Source: Owenia fusiformis
Taxonomy: Eukaryota > Annelida > Polychaeta > Sabellida > Oweniidae
DNA: 64,000 nucleotides
Reading direction: 5' to 3'
Assembly: GCA_903813345.2 (NCBI GenBank)
Contig: CAIIXF020000005.1
Location: 124,001 to 188,000 of the forward strand
A program made the position numbers and the translations under genes. Below are positions 34,665-44,881 of the stretch, piece after piece; position 1 is the first letter of the stretch, and each line of letters starts with the position of its first letter. A model generated the notes under the pieces. It was not told the origin of the DNA. It worked only from the letters and a program-made list of their open reading frames with translations, and made no database searches.

Positions 34665-34954
34665 TCAAATAATTGAAAAGAAATATGATGTACGTGAACT
34701 AGTTAACAAAATAAATAAATCTGTTATATATATATATATTAGATGTTGTTTTAGAATTTAGAGATCTCATTCTGGAGATTTTAGACGTCTCATTTAACCA
34801 ATCAGCAACGATGATATGGCGTGATCTTTGAATTTATCCGTGCCCCCCTCTTCAACAATGCTATGTTACTTAGCATTTATCGGGATACTGGTTTTATTAA
34901 GTCGCCCTCGCGTGATTAAATAACAAAATCAGATAAATATGTGTCTGTCAGTGC

Positions 34955-34960
34955 TTTATT
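34955..34960 (-). terminator. AATAAA polyadenylation signal, minus strand
   Basis: TTTATT on the plus strand gives AATAAA on the minus strand about 35 bases after the stop of the 127-residue gene at 34994-35377, facing the ATPase signal in a convergent arrangement. Confidence 0.45.
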
Positions 34961-34993
34961 TCCATGTTAAAAGTTGATAGACAATTCAAATTA

Positions 34994-35377
34994 TCAGTCC
35001 ATATCAATTTTCCTTCCTCTTGCTGGGATACCAGGTGGTCTGTACTGGTCCAATCTGGATTTCTTAATATTTTTCTTCTTGAACACAGCTTTTGGACCAG
35101 CATCTTTACGGGGTTGCCTGAGCTTGAACACTCTTTTAGTTCGTTGGGGATATTTTTCTTCAGCCTCTCTTTTTTGATGCTCCATTTGGGATTTAGCTCT
35201 ATCAACCACCGCTTGCATCGGAGAAACTACCTGAATTGGATCTTTGATGGCACTCATGGGTATATATTTCGCACGATCTTTTCCGAACCCTACTTGAGTT
35301 GTTAGTCGATTCTCTCTAGCTGCCTTGATCAAGCTGTGCCACTTTTCAGCGTTGTCTACATATGGAACCAGCTTCAT
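34994..35377 (-). CDS. Unrecognised basic 127-residue gene of the Polinton-class element
   Basis: The minus-strand frame starts MKLVPYVDNAEKWHSLI and is followed by a central helix-prone stretch (MQAVVDRAKSQMEHQKREAE) and a strongly basic C-terminal half (RTKRVFKLRQPRKD, KKKNIKKSRLDQYRPPG). The high lysine/arginine content suggests nucleic-acid binding, as in core or minor structural proteins of virus-like elements; this is inference from composition only. It converges with the ATPase gene and has its own AATAAA. Overlapping plus-strand ORFs are shadows. Confidence 0.6.
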   Translation of the reverse strand: MKLVPYVDNAEKWHSLIKAARENRLTTQVGFGKDRAKYIPMSAIKDPIQVVSPMQAVVDRAKSQMEHQKREAEEKYPQRTKRVFKLRQPRKDAGPKAVFKKKNIKKSRLDQYRPPGIPARGRKIDMD

Positions 35378-35631
35378 GGTTTTATAATGTCATAAGCTGC
35401 AAGATTGAGTATTAAATGCCTGCAAAATATAGCTATTGACATTATATATTATATTATATCTGTAATCTCGACCAATCGGTGATAAGTCATTAACTAGCCA
35501 ATCGGCGTAGAGTGTGAGATGCCATCCGTCGTGTCGTCTACGCCGCATGTAAACCCCAAAAATGAGGCAAAACGTTCAAGTGGCAATGGTTCCTCAATAT
35601 GAAAGCCTAATATAAGCAGAAAAGTGTTGAA

Positions 35632-35859
35632 TTAAAAACACGCTTTTATTAGTTCTGCAGACAGTGTCAAATCTAGTCCCTCGTCATAAGTATCGAAAGT
35701 CCACCTCTCAGATGGAAATGGATCATCTCCTAGTACTTCAAAGTCAGCTTCGGGGATAATCGATTTAATGAGTTCGATCTGCTTCAGGTATATTTGTTTC
35801 AATTCTGATTCATCAAAGATCGGTTTAAAAAGTCCACAATATTTAAGCGAAAATGTCAT
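35632..35859 (-). CDS. Unrecognised acidic 75-residue gene of the Polinton-class element
   Basis: A small minus-strand frame starts MTFSLKYCGLFKPIFDESEL and ends LSAELIKACF. It is acidic and hydrophilic, with no motif that I know. It lies between two other minus-strand genes, co-oriented and with short spacers, as in a compact element. An AATAAA-like signal overlaps its end. It could be a real small gene or chance. Confidence 0.4.
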   Translation of the reverse strand: MTFSLKYCGLFKPIFDESELKQIYLKQIELIKSIIPEADFEVLGDDPFPSERWTFDTYDEGLDLTLSAELIKACF

Positions 35860-35931
35860 TTTTGTAGTTATTCCTGCGTCATCGACGTACTTGGTAATCT
35901 CCCAAAATCGGCTCTTTTTAGGGTCATTTAC

Positions 35932-36294
35932 TTAAGTATTAGTGGTGGTGTCATCTTCGCATTCATGAATATATGGTACTTCCCATCGTTTGATATTCGA
36001 TTTCCCTAGAATACAGCGAATACAGTTCTTTACTATGGTTTCCGATATGACATCAAGTATTTTCAGCATTGTTTTCATAAAGTCTAAGAATATCAGTGAC
36101 TTGTTAAACTTGGCTGTAATTTTTAATTTACCATCCACGGTTTGCTGCTCTGCCTCGTGATCTGAACTGAAATGATCGCGGTTAAAGGTTGTTCCTGACC
36201 ATTGAATATCTGGATTCGAAAATGTCTTAGAGAAAAGCATCTCAATAAGGATCATTGTTTTTGTCAAGTCGCAAGACATTCTATTGTCACCCAT
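35932..36294 (-). CDS. Unrecognised 120-residue gene of the Polinton-class element
   Basis: The minus-strand frame starts MGDNRMSCDLTKTMILIEML, near the right terminal repeat, and is the first of the leftward genes. It has a hydrophobic/helical middle (FNKSLIFLDFMKTMLKILDV) and an acidic end (ECEDDTTTNT). No family is recognised. Confidence 0.45.
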   Translation of the reverse strand: MGDNRMSCDLTKTMILIEMLFSKTFSNPDIQWSGTTFNRDHFSSDHEAEQQTVDGKLKITAKFNKSLIFLDFMKTMLKILDVISETIVKNCIRCILGKSNIKRWEVPYIHECEDDTTTNT

Positions 36295-36454
36295 ATTGGT
36301 TGAATAATACCACTGAAACGATTATCTTAACTGAGAGAGTAAATATGTCTGTTTGTATCTGGCCTTTTGTAGAAAAACCAGTTTAAACCAGTTTTAGGGG
36401 AATCCCTCTCAAAGTCACTAGACAATTATGCCATGAATCCACCCATCATTCCAA

Positions 36455-37020
36455 CAGCTTGTGATGATAAGGAGGAATAAATCCATTGACGCAGTTAATT
36501 GTCATGGCACCTAAGGGTTCAGGTATAAAATGAGATGATATCAGGTTTTTTAACATCGAGTGAGATGATAATTATAGACATAAAGCAAATTTGGAAGTGT
36601 TTCCTTTACATTTCGTAAGTTGACTATTAGTCTAAACACCTTTAGGGTATAAAACGAAACTGGACCATCGAGATGACATAAAAACGATGAGCCGATCAGC
36701 CTTCGTTCCTTTTTGAAAACGTACTACAGCTAAACTCCTAGATGCGTCCTTTTCACGTGACATGGGGAGGGGGGCACTGCAGATTCCATAGATAGCGCAC
36801 TCTCAGTCATCTCGTAACGTGAGTACACCTTCGGTACAGTCAAACCTACATATAGGCACTCATTACCAATCGGCTTATTCCGGAATTTTACGAGAATCTA
36901 ACCCTAACCCTAACCCTAACCCTCCTAACCCTAACCCTAATCCAAACCCTAACCCTAGCCGAAAAGTAGTCCTAACGTGAGGACTGTATGTTTTCTTTTA
37001 CGCACCCCGGCTTTACTACT
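36455..37020 (-). repeat. Right terminal inverted repeat of the Polinton-class element
   Basis: Reverse complement of 29363-29925. Its outer 345 bp differ from the left copy by one telomere-like hexamer, a four-base insert near the end and very few substitutions. Inner homology is diverged. Confidence 0.85.
36899..36960 (-). repeat. Telomere-like CCCTAA hexamers in right terminal repeat
   Basis: CCCTAA units matching 29421-29476 in inverted orientation, with one extra hexamer. Confidence 0.95.
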
Positions 37021-37417
37021 ATCTCCCCATGGGAAAAAATAATTCATCTGATTTTTCAAAATGAGTATTCTGCTTCAATTATTACATTTATATGCACACT
37101 AGTATCTTGTTGACCTATATTCAGCACTGTATTGATGTATAGGCCACTTATTAGGGTCATAATTCAATCATGAAGTGTAGAGGCATAGATTCCAAACCAG
37201 GAAGTATTTTTGTGTCTGTCAAAATCCATTTACATCCTACGCATCCCTGCATTTTATCCAAATATGTTACTACATAATGAAATATAATAGTATAATCTTT
37301 GGTTTTACAAACTTGTATGATATTTGATAAATTTAAAAGTTGGTTTGGAGCATTTTTCTATAGCCATTTTGTAGGGAAAAAAATGATGAAAAAATGTACA
37401 ATCTTTTAATTTTAAGT

Positions 37418-37518
37418 ATGACCTGAATCGATTGCAAACTTCATAGTTGCACATTTGATGAGATAAACCATTTGTGTCGTATTGTGAAATTATTAAGTTT
37501 GCAATCGATTCAGGTCAT
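37418..37518. repeat. Perfect 24-bp inverted repeat, 53-nt loop
   Basis: 37418-37441 (ATGACCTGAATCGATTGCAA then ACTT) is the exact reverse complement of 37495-37518. The left arm begins exactly where homology to E1 stops. It may be a small element or a repair product at that border. Confidence 0.9.
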
Positions 37519-37519
37519 A

Positions 37520-37880
37520 GTGTATTTTTGGTATTTCTGTGATAATCAATGGAAACCAATGGCCTCTATTGGGATCTGCTGATATCCTCATGTTAAGTCA
37601 ATGGTGCACAGGCCCATGTAAGTCAATACAACCTTACTGAACGAAATGATCCATATCTCAGCTTATGTGTGTCCGAGCACTTTAATATTTTCCAAAGTAT
37701 TATATGACATTTTATTCTTCATGTTACACCTAGGAATGATTCATTTTGACCATAGGGATATTTGCCAATAATTGCACCTTGTCCTTTACTCTAGAAAAAA
37801 TAAATCTTCAAGATTATTTGAATTTTCGAGCAGAAATCTGCCCCCGCCCATTGGTTCATTTTTCTGATCACCGGGCGTGA
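37520..37880. other. No recognisable feature
   Basis: Non-coding sequence. A short stretch (ATATCCTCATGTTAAGTCAATGGTGCA) resembles 46335-46385, suggesting an old dispersed repeat. Confidence 0.35.
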
Positions 37881-37889
37881 GAGTACTCC

Positions 37890-38165
37890 GCGCAGGCTTC
37901 TTGCTTATACTACTTATTTCTCTTCACACTGCACTTCGCGCAGATCCCTTACTAATTATACATTCTTCTGTGTACTCATCGCAGTCTGTTTTATACAGTG
38001 TACTCCGCGCGACTCCTTGCTAATTATACCTACTTCTGTTTTATACAGTGTATTCCGCACAGGCCTCTTGCTAATTATACCTACTTCTCTTTTATATAGT
38101 TACTCCACACAGGCCCCCTTGCTAATTATACCTACTTCTGTTTTATACAGTGTACTCCGCACAAG
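37890..38165 (+). repeat. Short tandem repeat, period about 51 bp, 4-5 units
   Basis: Units contain CTAATTATACCTACTTCTG, TTTTATACAGTGTACTCCGC and AGGCCTCTTG. CTAATTATAC occurs at 37952, 38020, 38071 and 38122. It directly precedes a candidate first exon. Confidence 0.8.
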
Positions 38166-38173
38166 CCCCGTGC

Positions 38174-38304
38174 ATGCGTCGTAACGTGAGAAGGATAACA
38201 GAATGTTTCGAATCTGCGATGGAGAAGGGAGAATCACTTGTAGTACCTTCAACTGGTAATGTTGAACGGGATCGGATAACTAGCATGATGGCTAAAGTTT
38301 GCAT
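38174..38304 (+). CDS. Candidate first coding exon, unknown protein
   Basis: ATG at 38174 opens a frame encoding MRRNVRRITECFESAMEKGE, then SLVVPSTGNVERDRITSMMA and KVC, ending at a consensus donor GTAAGT (38305). The peptide has a good protein-like composition and the codons are less AT-rich than the neighbourhood. Upstream is a short tandem repeat with TTTTATACAG words. No second exon could be found with confidence. An alternative is a decayed transposon-gene fragment. Confidence 0.4.
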
Positions 38305-38309
38305 GTAAG

Positions 38310-39536
38310 TTTTAAGTCGTATTATGATTATAACAAAAAAGAAGAATTAGAAAAAACACCCGGGACACCATCTTTAATTGATTAAAAGCGAGATTCATAA
38401 TAATACTCAACCCGATGTGATGGGAGTAGTATACGAGAAGGTGAATTCCAATTTGATTTTATGGTGTCAATTGGCTCATTAAAGGCATAATCAGATCTAG
38501 CAAGATCCTGAAAAGAACTCTTGACAAAAATGCTTTTATCCAACAAATTATGTAATTTGTAGATATCATTAATTAAACTTTATAATTGTGACAACAACCA
38601 TTTTCTATTCGATCTTTACCATCCCATTCTTCTTCTAAAATAGTCTTAAGCTTTTTTGTACAGTACGTTTCCTGGAACTTCTTTTTGTACTCTAATTTTT
38701 CATAAACTTAAAAATTGAGAGCTTTATAGTGGTCGAACACCGTTGATGCGATAAACGATGTCATGTGGTGATGCATTAAATAGTATAGTTTCCATATAGC
38801 TTTTGAAATCTCGCTAAATCTCGTTTTTCGTGAGATTTTAAGAGACTTGCATATTAGACCTCTAATGACTTACATTACCTTCTTTTAAATGGTATATTTG
38901 AATTCAGTGGAATGTTTTCTCCTAAAATAGCTTTGATTTACACAGTTATGTAATTTGAATAATTTTCTATGACAATTTAAAAAAAGTTGGGCCAAATGTC
39001 CATAGATGCAATGCTAAAATTCTTTAAAACCGTGGATTATTTGTATGTCAATCAACATTAGCATGTTTAATCACAACATGTTCATAAACAGGGTCATCAT
39101 GTGGTATATCATTCAAGTTTTATATAGATTCAACAAACACACTTTGATAAATCATGAAATTAAGCCACTTTTCCAAGATTTTAGCATGTAAGTGAATGGA
39201 GCTCTAGCCAGAGTTAAAAGCTGAATAAAAGATGGCAGCACGAGATTTCATTGATTTTTCTGCTATTTAGAAACTATCCTATTGTTGAGTATACACATTT
39301 TTCATGAATTTTGCTTATTGTAAATGTATGATATTAGTCATTTTTTCTTGTTTTAGATTATTTAATTTCACTATTTTGTCACTCTTATTTCTGGATCATA
39401 CATGGTGACATGGCCATCACTTAAATATCACTTTTAGTCATTTTAATCATAAAATCTTGCATACGTTTAGATAACCCTTTTGGTTAATCTTAAACTCATT
39501 TAATAAAGCGCATTACCTATACGTATCCATAACACC
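38310..39536. other. No recognisable feature
   Basis: AT-rich sequence compatible with an intron following the candidate exon at 38174-38304. Confidence 0.35.
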
Positions 39537-40111
39537 CCAGTCACATTTGTCTTACGGTAGCCGTACGTCGACCGCAGATTGATTTCGCATTGAATTTTCG
39601 GAGAGCGTAGGAAAACTATGGGCGCTTTGCAGTCTCCGTACGACGTATGCAGGCCGCATTCCACGGCGATAACTACACTCGCCGTAGAATTCCAGTGGTA
39701 CTTGTTACAGTATCTTAACATATCAGTGACCTTCCATCAAACAGTATATCTATTGCGTTATGTTCACAGCAAAGATATGACAGCTAATATGACCTGAAAA
39801 ACGTCCCAAAGGTATATACCCATCAAAACACTTCTGCAAACGCAGGTCAACGTAAGCTCGACGTGCGGCCATCGTGGAACCGTTCTGCTGTCTAACAACG
39901 GTCTGTTGATTTCTACTGAGACTGCAGATATGAACAAATATTATAACTCCGAGTTATATATATATATATATGTGGCTATGGCTACCCTGCGGAGTGTAAA
40001 AAACTGGATACGCCGTACTGAAACCGCAAGGCGAGCGCAGTTTTCCTACGCTTGCCGCATAAATTCACTCATTTAAAGACCGTATGGTTGCCGTAGCAGA
40101 TGTGAAGCTGG
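39537..40111. mobile_element. MITE with CCAG(T)CACATTTG ends and CGTACG-rich flanks
   Basis: The left end CCAGTCACATTTGTCTTACG and the right end (reverse complement CCAGCTTCACATCTGCTACG) are imperfect inverted repeats. Both subterminal regions are unusually GC- and CpG-rich (GTACGTCGACCGCAG, GCGAGCGCAG), as in P- or Harbinger-type non-autonomous elements. A TA microsatellite sits at 39956-39971. No target duplication is certain and no gene is present. Confidence 0.6.
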
Positions 40112-40114
40112 ACT

Positions 40115-41005
40115 ACGAATATATAATTTGTTAGTTGATTTTATAACCATAAGCCTATGTACTAGTATTTAATATTTATCTCAATACAATTTTTTGGAAA
40201 ACCCTGTATTTTAGGTAGACATATATTCAAAGATGTCGACAGGTGGCATACCAATTTTGCCTTGATGGTATTTCATTTCTCGCTTCGAAGCTTGTTTTAT
40301 CATTGTATGTCATGCCAATTGTATCGAACGTGGCTTCTAATCATTTCTCCTATTCAGTGGCGGTGTAACTCCATGAAACTCTTTTCGGTTACGGTTACAT
40401 CATGCTGAAATTGGCGTAAGTTAATCAAGACAAGGAGTAATGATCGATTGAATGAATACACAAGAGGGCTTTGGAAAACTAGCAAATGGATTCTGTCAGT
40501 GTCAACTTTTTTTTAAAAATACTTTTGCTTTTGAGTTCATTTCTTTCTTTTTTATCCAATCTTCTTATTTTTCAACACAAAAATAGATTGAGAAAAAAAC
40601 AGTTCTCTATGGATTGATATAAAGTATTATACAAATGTTGCATTTTCATAAATGGGTAGCGTGATAACTAACATTTTATTTTCAATGAATTAACATTTTT
40701 TGAACCCAAGAAGAATTTCAAACACCTTTAGAAATAGCTCTATTTATCACATTAGTTTGATAATATTGGATAGCACTAGTACTGGAATATCATCCAAAGT
40801 GGTTTCATCTTTAAACGGAAACAGAGTAATGATGATTGTCTTGAGCCTTTGTTCAAGAATAAGAAGATTGGCAATCCCCAATTGGACTTGGAGTTATTAC
40901 ATAGACCACCTGTTATCCTCGCGAGATAAAGAATATAGAAACAATTTGATTATGGATATGCTTGACACACAATAACCATAAATGTGGAAATATTGCATGT
41001 TGAGA
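40115..41005. other. No recognisable feature
   Basis: Non-coding; a 91-codon ORF (40700-40975) has no splice context or known motif and is not called. Confidence 0.35.
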
Positions 41006-41008
41006 TAT

Positions 41009-41163
41009 ATAGGTTATTTACTGGGAGGGAGTGAATATGGGTTTTATTCCGAGGGACAATATGTATGACAACATGTCAATATCATATTGTCCAAGGTCAA
41101 TATCATATTTTTCGAGGAATAAATCCCATATTCGATCCCGACCAGAAATAACCTATTTATTCT
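41009..41163. repeat. Small fold-back, arms of about 45 bp
   Basis: TAGGTTATTTACTGGGAGGG and GAATATGGGTTTTATTCC on the left face GGAATAAATCCCATATTCGA and CCAGAAATAACCTATTT on the right. Arms are imperfect. The loop repeats CAATATCATATT twice. Confidence 0.65.
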
Positions 41164-41284
41164 ATAACACATCCCTCTAAAATCTTACATTTGGATAATG
41201 CAATCATTATATTAATAAATGCACATTATTTGAAGTTAAATCAAATTTAAAGTTGAAAATAACCGGGAAACATAAAATAGGTTA

Positions 41285-41405
41285 ATACGCTCCAATACGA
41301 TTTTTCCAGGGGACAATTGTTTGCTTTTTCATGCAATACGCTCCAATACGATTTTTCCCAGGGACAATACGATGTTTTCATGTAATACGATTCAATACGA
41401 TTTTT
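41285..41405 (+). repeat. Short tandem repeat of about 57 bp, 2-3 units
   Basis: ACGCTCCAATACGATTTTTCC with AGGGACAAT and CATGTAATACG recurs at 41288, 41337 and, degenerate, 41387. Confidence 0.65.
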
Positions 41406-42116
41406 ATTCCTTCATATTTACCTTGGGAAACAGTAGTATTATGGAATAAGAATTTGAATTTATTTATTTATCAATCTTAATTATGTTCTGATGTTCAATA
41501 AAATTCAGTGTGATTAACACTACGCGGTGCTCAAGTCAATGGAAATTGTTCCGGTTGTGTTTTTTCAAAGGCTTTTCAAACGATTTAGACGTGTTTTGTA
41601 AGAACATGGAATACGACATTCGTTAGAATGAATGGAGCAAAAAGGGAAGAATATTCTATATTTCACAAACTAACATTACTTGACTTCTACCATGTTCTTC
41701 TTCATACCCAAGTACAGGGTGACAAAAAAAACTGGAACCCACTTAAGTCTTAATAATTATGCATATTGAGCTTAGTTATTTGGTATATGTATAGTCAACT
41801 GAATGTATGACAAGATGTAAAAGATTTAGCATTCTAGCTCAATTAGTCTCCAAATATTTTTTTTCAATTTCTCATTTATTCCATATATAACATAAAATAC
41901 ATTACAATATTATTGCCTACGTATTTCAACATTGTCGGCAATATACAAAACATATAAAAATGGAAACAATGAAAATACAATAGATAAGGTACATAATATT
42001 AATGGCAGGGAATGTTAGAGGCTTTCGGGGGGGGGTTAATCTAAAATATCAAGAGCCTGACAGATGTAATGACTAACTATTTGAATAATTTGTTCATTAT
42101 CGGTTATGCCTAGGTC

Positions 42117-43678
42117 ACATAGCCGCCGGGCGCCGGCCGATGAGTAGTCATCGGCCGATTTCTAAATCGACCGGGCGCCGGTGACTTTTCACCGATGTCT
42201 TGATCTAATCGTGAGTATGGTCACATTAGTACAGGCATCGTACGGCGCCCGCAATCAATTGAATCTGAAAGACATCGCACGGGTATCGCAAGGCTATCTG
42301 CCGATGGCCGTACGGCACCCGCCAGGACATCGGTCGATCTACAGGCCTCTAGATTTATACTAAAATCTTGTATGACTGTTCCACATGGCGTGAATGCAGG
42401 ATTTGAAAACGAAATACTTCGATAGACAAGGCTCCCAGGATAATAATGTTTGCATGCAATACAAATCAGAAAAAGAAGATCCTCTTTTGAGTAAATAGAT
42501 TCAATATTTAGAAGAAGAAAAATGCCGACAAGGGGTCCCTATTCATAATTTTTCAAATTGTTTGATTGATATTTTTACAATCATGGGTACTTCAATTGAA
42601 AGAAAACATATTGTTTTAATAAAAACACTGTATTTATACCCAGAAAGTACTCATGGTGAAAGATATGACCGTCTAAAATCACTTGCCATACTGCACGAGG
42701 TCTTTTCATCAATGTGCACCCTGACCTTAATTCATTTTTAGATCTTTCATATAAACAAATACTATGTCTACCTGTCCATCCGATAATATTAGCAAAATTC
42801 CCTATTTCTGCATCTTTCTTTTGTCTGTTCTCGTAAAGAGAATTTGTTTGGTCATAAAAATATATCTTTAATGAAATTGGCAATTTTTTCTTCTATTTCA
42901 AGTGGAGTACCCTCTTCCCTCGACACATCTAAATCTTCCCAAGGCCTTCCTCATATATGGCCCATTGGCCTTATCCCCATTATCCTTAGTCTTTGGCATA
43001 TTAACTGTAATTGAGACAGTGAACTTTCGTATCAAAATTGTGACCCTTGAAAATACTGTACTCACAAAAACATTCAGAAGATTTTTAAAATAAATGATTT
43101 GTAATGGTATATGCATGAGTGAATATACGCATAAAAATGTATCACTCTATTCAATGTGTATGATAGACATACACGATTAATGTCAATATAAGAACGACTA
43201 GATCAACCCACCCACCCAGCCATTCAAATTCTCTCAGTAAGCCTAATCGTTCCATTTGTGTTTTATAAAAAATCTCTGACTGTGTGTAGTAATTATAATT
43301 CCTTACCTCATTATTTTTAAAACCGTTATATCACTTTATAAGTAATCATTATTAAGATTTATCTAACAAATCAGCACGCAAAATCCCAAGATGACCGTGC
43401 GATGCCACCGGGCGCCGTAAGATAATCGTACGATGACCGGACGGGACACGGCCGGGTAGGTACCGATGAGTTTGGTTGAGAAAAAATCGCCAAGACATCG
43501 GCAACTTTTATCTCCGCGATAAAACTCTGCCGGCGCCCGTACGATGTCTAAAAATCGGCCGATGAGTGGCGATCATCGCCCGGCGCCCGTACGATGCCCG
43601 GGCTCGCCGGCCGATTTTGAACAAAATACTCATCGGCCGGGCGCCGTAGTAAAAATCGGAGCTTATGTGACCAAGGCA
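42117..43678. mobile_element. Harbinger-like MITE with GC-rich ends, nested in the LINE
   Basis: Ends TGCCTAGGTCACATA and TATGTGACCAAGGCA are flanked by TTA on both sides (42114-42116, 43679-43681), a 3-bp duplication as in PIF/Harbinger. Both subterminal regions carry many CGGGCGCCGGCCGATGA-like words in both orientations, making about 200 bp at each end strongly GC- and CpG-rich against an AT-rich body. The middle (42400-43390) holds no transposase. Confidence 0.8.
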
Positions 43679-43681
43679 TTA

Positions 43682-44200
43682 CTGTGAGATTTCTCCAAAT
43701 AATAAAAATTGAATTTTTTCAGCAGAGGGCAGTTTAATAAAAAAGTGATGCGTTGTTTGTTGTATGTCACCACATACGCAGAAAGGGTCATTTACTGTCA
43801 CAAAGTTATGGGAATATAAATGTGCTTTTAGAATCAGTCCAGCTCTAAATCTATTGAACAGAATTTCGATTTTCCTTGGCATTGTCACATTCATTTTAGT
43901 AGTGGATACTCTGGAGTCAGGGCTCATATTTCCTCTTACTAACCTTTTAAATCTAGATATTGGTTGACCTTTCCTGTCCTCATATGGTATGTCATCCCAC
44001 AGGGTCAGAGCCCTGATAATGGTTGACATTTTGAACGAATTACTGATTGGAAAGGGTATTCCATAATGCCTTGGTTGTCTTAGGGGCCGATTTGGAATAT
44101 TCTCGTATGAACTAACCAAATCACAAATGAAAGGAGGGAAACAATGGTATCTAGCCTTGAAAGCAAAAATTTTTAATTTTCCAAATGGGGCATGATTAGA
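43682..44200 (-). pseudogene. LINE ORF2 C-terminal fragment
   Basis: The frame encodes ICDLVSSYENIPNRPLRQ, then the arginine-rich RFKRLVRGN and the C-terminal FNRFRAGLILKAHLYSHN with the cysteine/histidine motif CVCGDIQQTTHHFFIK. This CxCG...T..HF motif is the usual end of many LINE ORF2 proteins. The frame is cut by the Harbinger-like MITE; beyond it (42113-42036), in a shifted frame, comes TDNEQIIQIVSHYICQALD and stop. Confidence 0.8.
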
Positions 44201-44215
44201 TAAAGTGCTCCAAAT

Positions 44216-44881
44216 GTGCACCACGACGTTGGTTGCAGAGCTGGATTCTTCTTGCAAAATTGTCAATGACCCGACTACATTCCTCTCTGTCTATCTCTCT
44301 AATTAGTCTTCCGATGTTGAGTTTGAAGTCATCAATGGTCAGTGAACTATCTGTATACACATTATCCTTGGGATACCCACACAGATAAAAATCTGGGGGG
44401 TTCAAATCAGGGTAGTGGGGGGGCAGATGTGGCGGGTATGGTGACTGATTAATCGATCACCAAAGTGAGCCTGAAGCCATCGAATGGACTCCTTTGAGGA
44501 GTGGGGTGTGGCACCATCTTGTTGGAACCATTGCTGGTGCCTTCTCAATTCACATCGTCTACCCAGCGCTTTCCAAAACTTTCAAACGTTAGGGAAGTAA
44601 CGTTCTGAGTTGACTGTTGGTTTGTCTTGAGTTCTGATAGACCTCTCTCTCCCCGAATAGGTTGGTTTACCATCACTTTTCTTCTTTGTTGGTTTTACAA
44701 TTCCTTCGAATTCTGGATCAAACTTCTGTTCAAGCCTCAAGATCTGTGACTTGCAAGTGGCTCTTCTTGCCCTGTGATCTCTCCTATAGGCAGTTTGTGT
44801 CTCTTTATAGGATTTTGTCTCGATATACTTCCTCACAATATAAGTCTTTTCTTCTGTCGTCCATGTCATTCTGTCATGCAT
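44216..44881 (-). pseudogene. Mariner transposase, decayed, minus strand
   Basis: From ATG 44881 the frame encodes a helix-turn-helix N-terminus (TWTTEEKTYIVRKYIETKSY...QILRLEQKF) up to a stop near 44582. A shifted frame then gives WFQQDGATPHSSKESIRWLQ (second catalytic aspartate), and a further frame gives NPPDFYLCGYPKDNVYTDSS and ARRIQLCNQRRGAHLE (third catalytic aspartate region and C-terminus). The segment with the first catalytic aspartate is missing. The C-terminus is cut by the LINE at 44207; across the insertion the frame reads GAHLELIELEC and stop. It cannot be active. Confidence 0.85.

Larger units (their letters stand above)
29363..37020. mobile_element. Polinton/Maverick-class fossil element, 7,658 bp
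   Basis: The element has AGTAGTAAAG termini, long terminal inverted repeats and a perfect 6-bp target duplication ATCTCC (29357-29362, 37021-37026); 5-6-bp duplications and AG ends are the Polinton signature. It carries an A32/FtsK-HerA type packaging ATPase gene on the plus strand, a 202-codon plus-strand gene and three small minus-strand genes convergent with them. I recognise no family B polymerase, integrase, protease or capsid gene, so it is a compact, incomplete relative, perhaps dependent on a helper. A satellite occupies its middle and a LINE tail sits within that. The outer inverted repeats are nearly identical, so the insertion looks young. It appears incomplete for the family, although its main reading frames are open. 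Confidence 0.85.
29332..37417 (-). mobile_element. Partial E1 copy split by the Polinton-class element
   Basis: 29332-29362 and 37021-37417 together match the reverse complement of 23080-23520 inside E1 (shared ACACCCTCCATTGGGATCTCC and the long stretch from AATAATTCATCTGATTTTTC to CAATCTTTTAATTTTAAGTATG). The two parts are directly adjacent in E1, so this copy is the empty-site witness for the insertion at 29363-37020. It is truncated on both sides relative to E1. Confidence 0.85.
41856..44207 (-). mobile_element. LINE, 5'-truncated, inserted in the mariner
   Basis: The 8-bp CTCCAAAT is duplicated at 41848-41855 and 44208-44215. On the minus strand the insert begins in the reverse-transcriptase C-terminal region and ends in a 3' UTR with an A-rich tail (T-run near 41858). 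It is itself split by the Harbinger-like MITE at 42117-43678; net LINE length is about 790 bp. Confidence 0.85.

Noticed and set aside
34964-35305. Plus-strand ORF of 113 codons
   Set aside because: It overlaps the basic minus-strand gene and is its antisense shadow.
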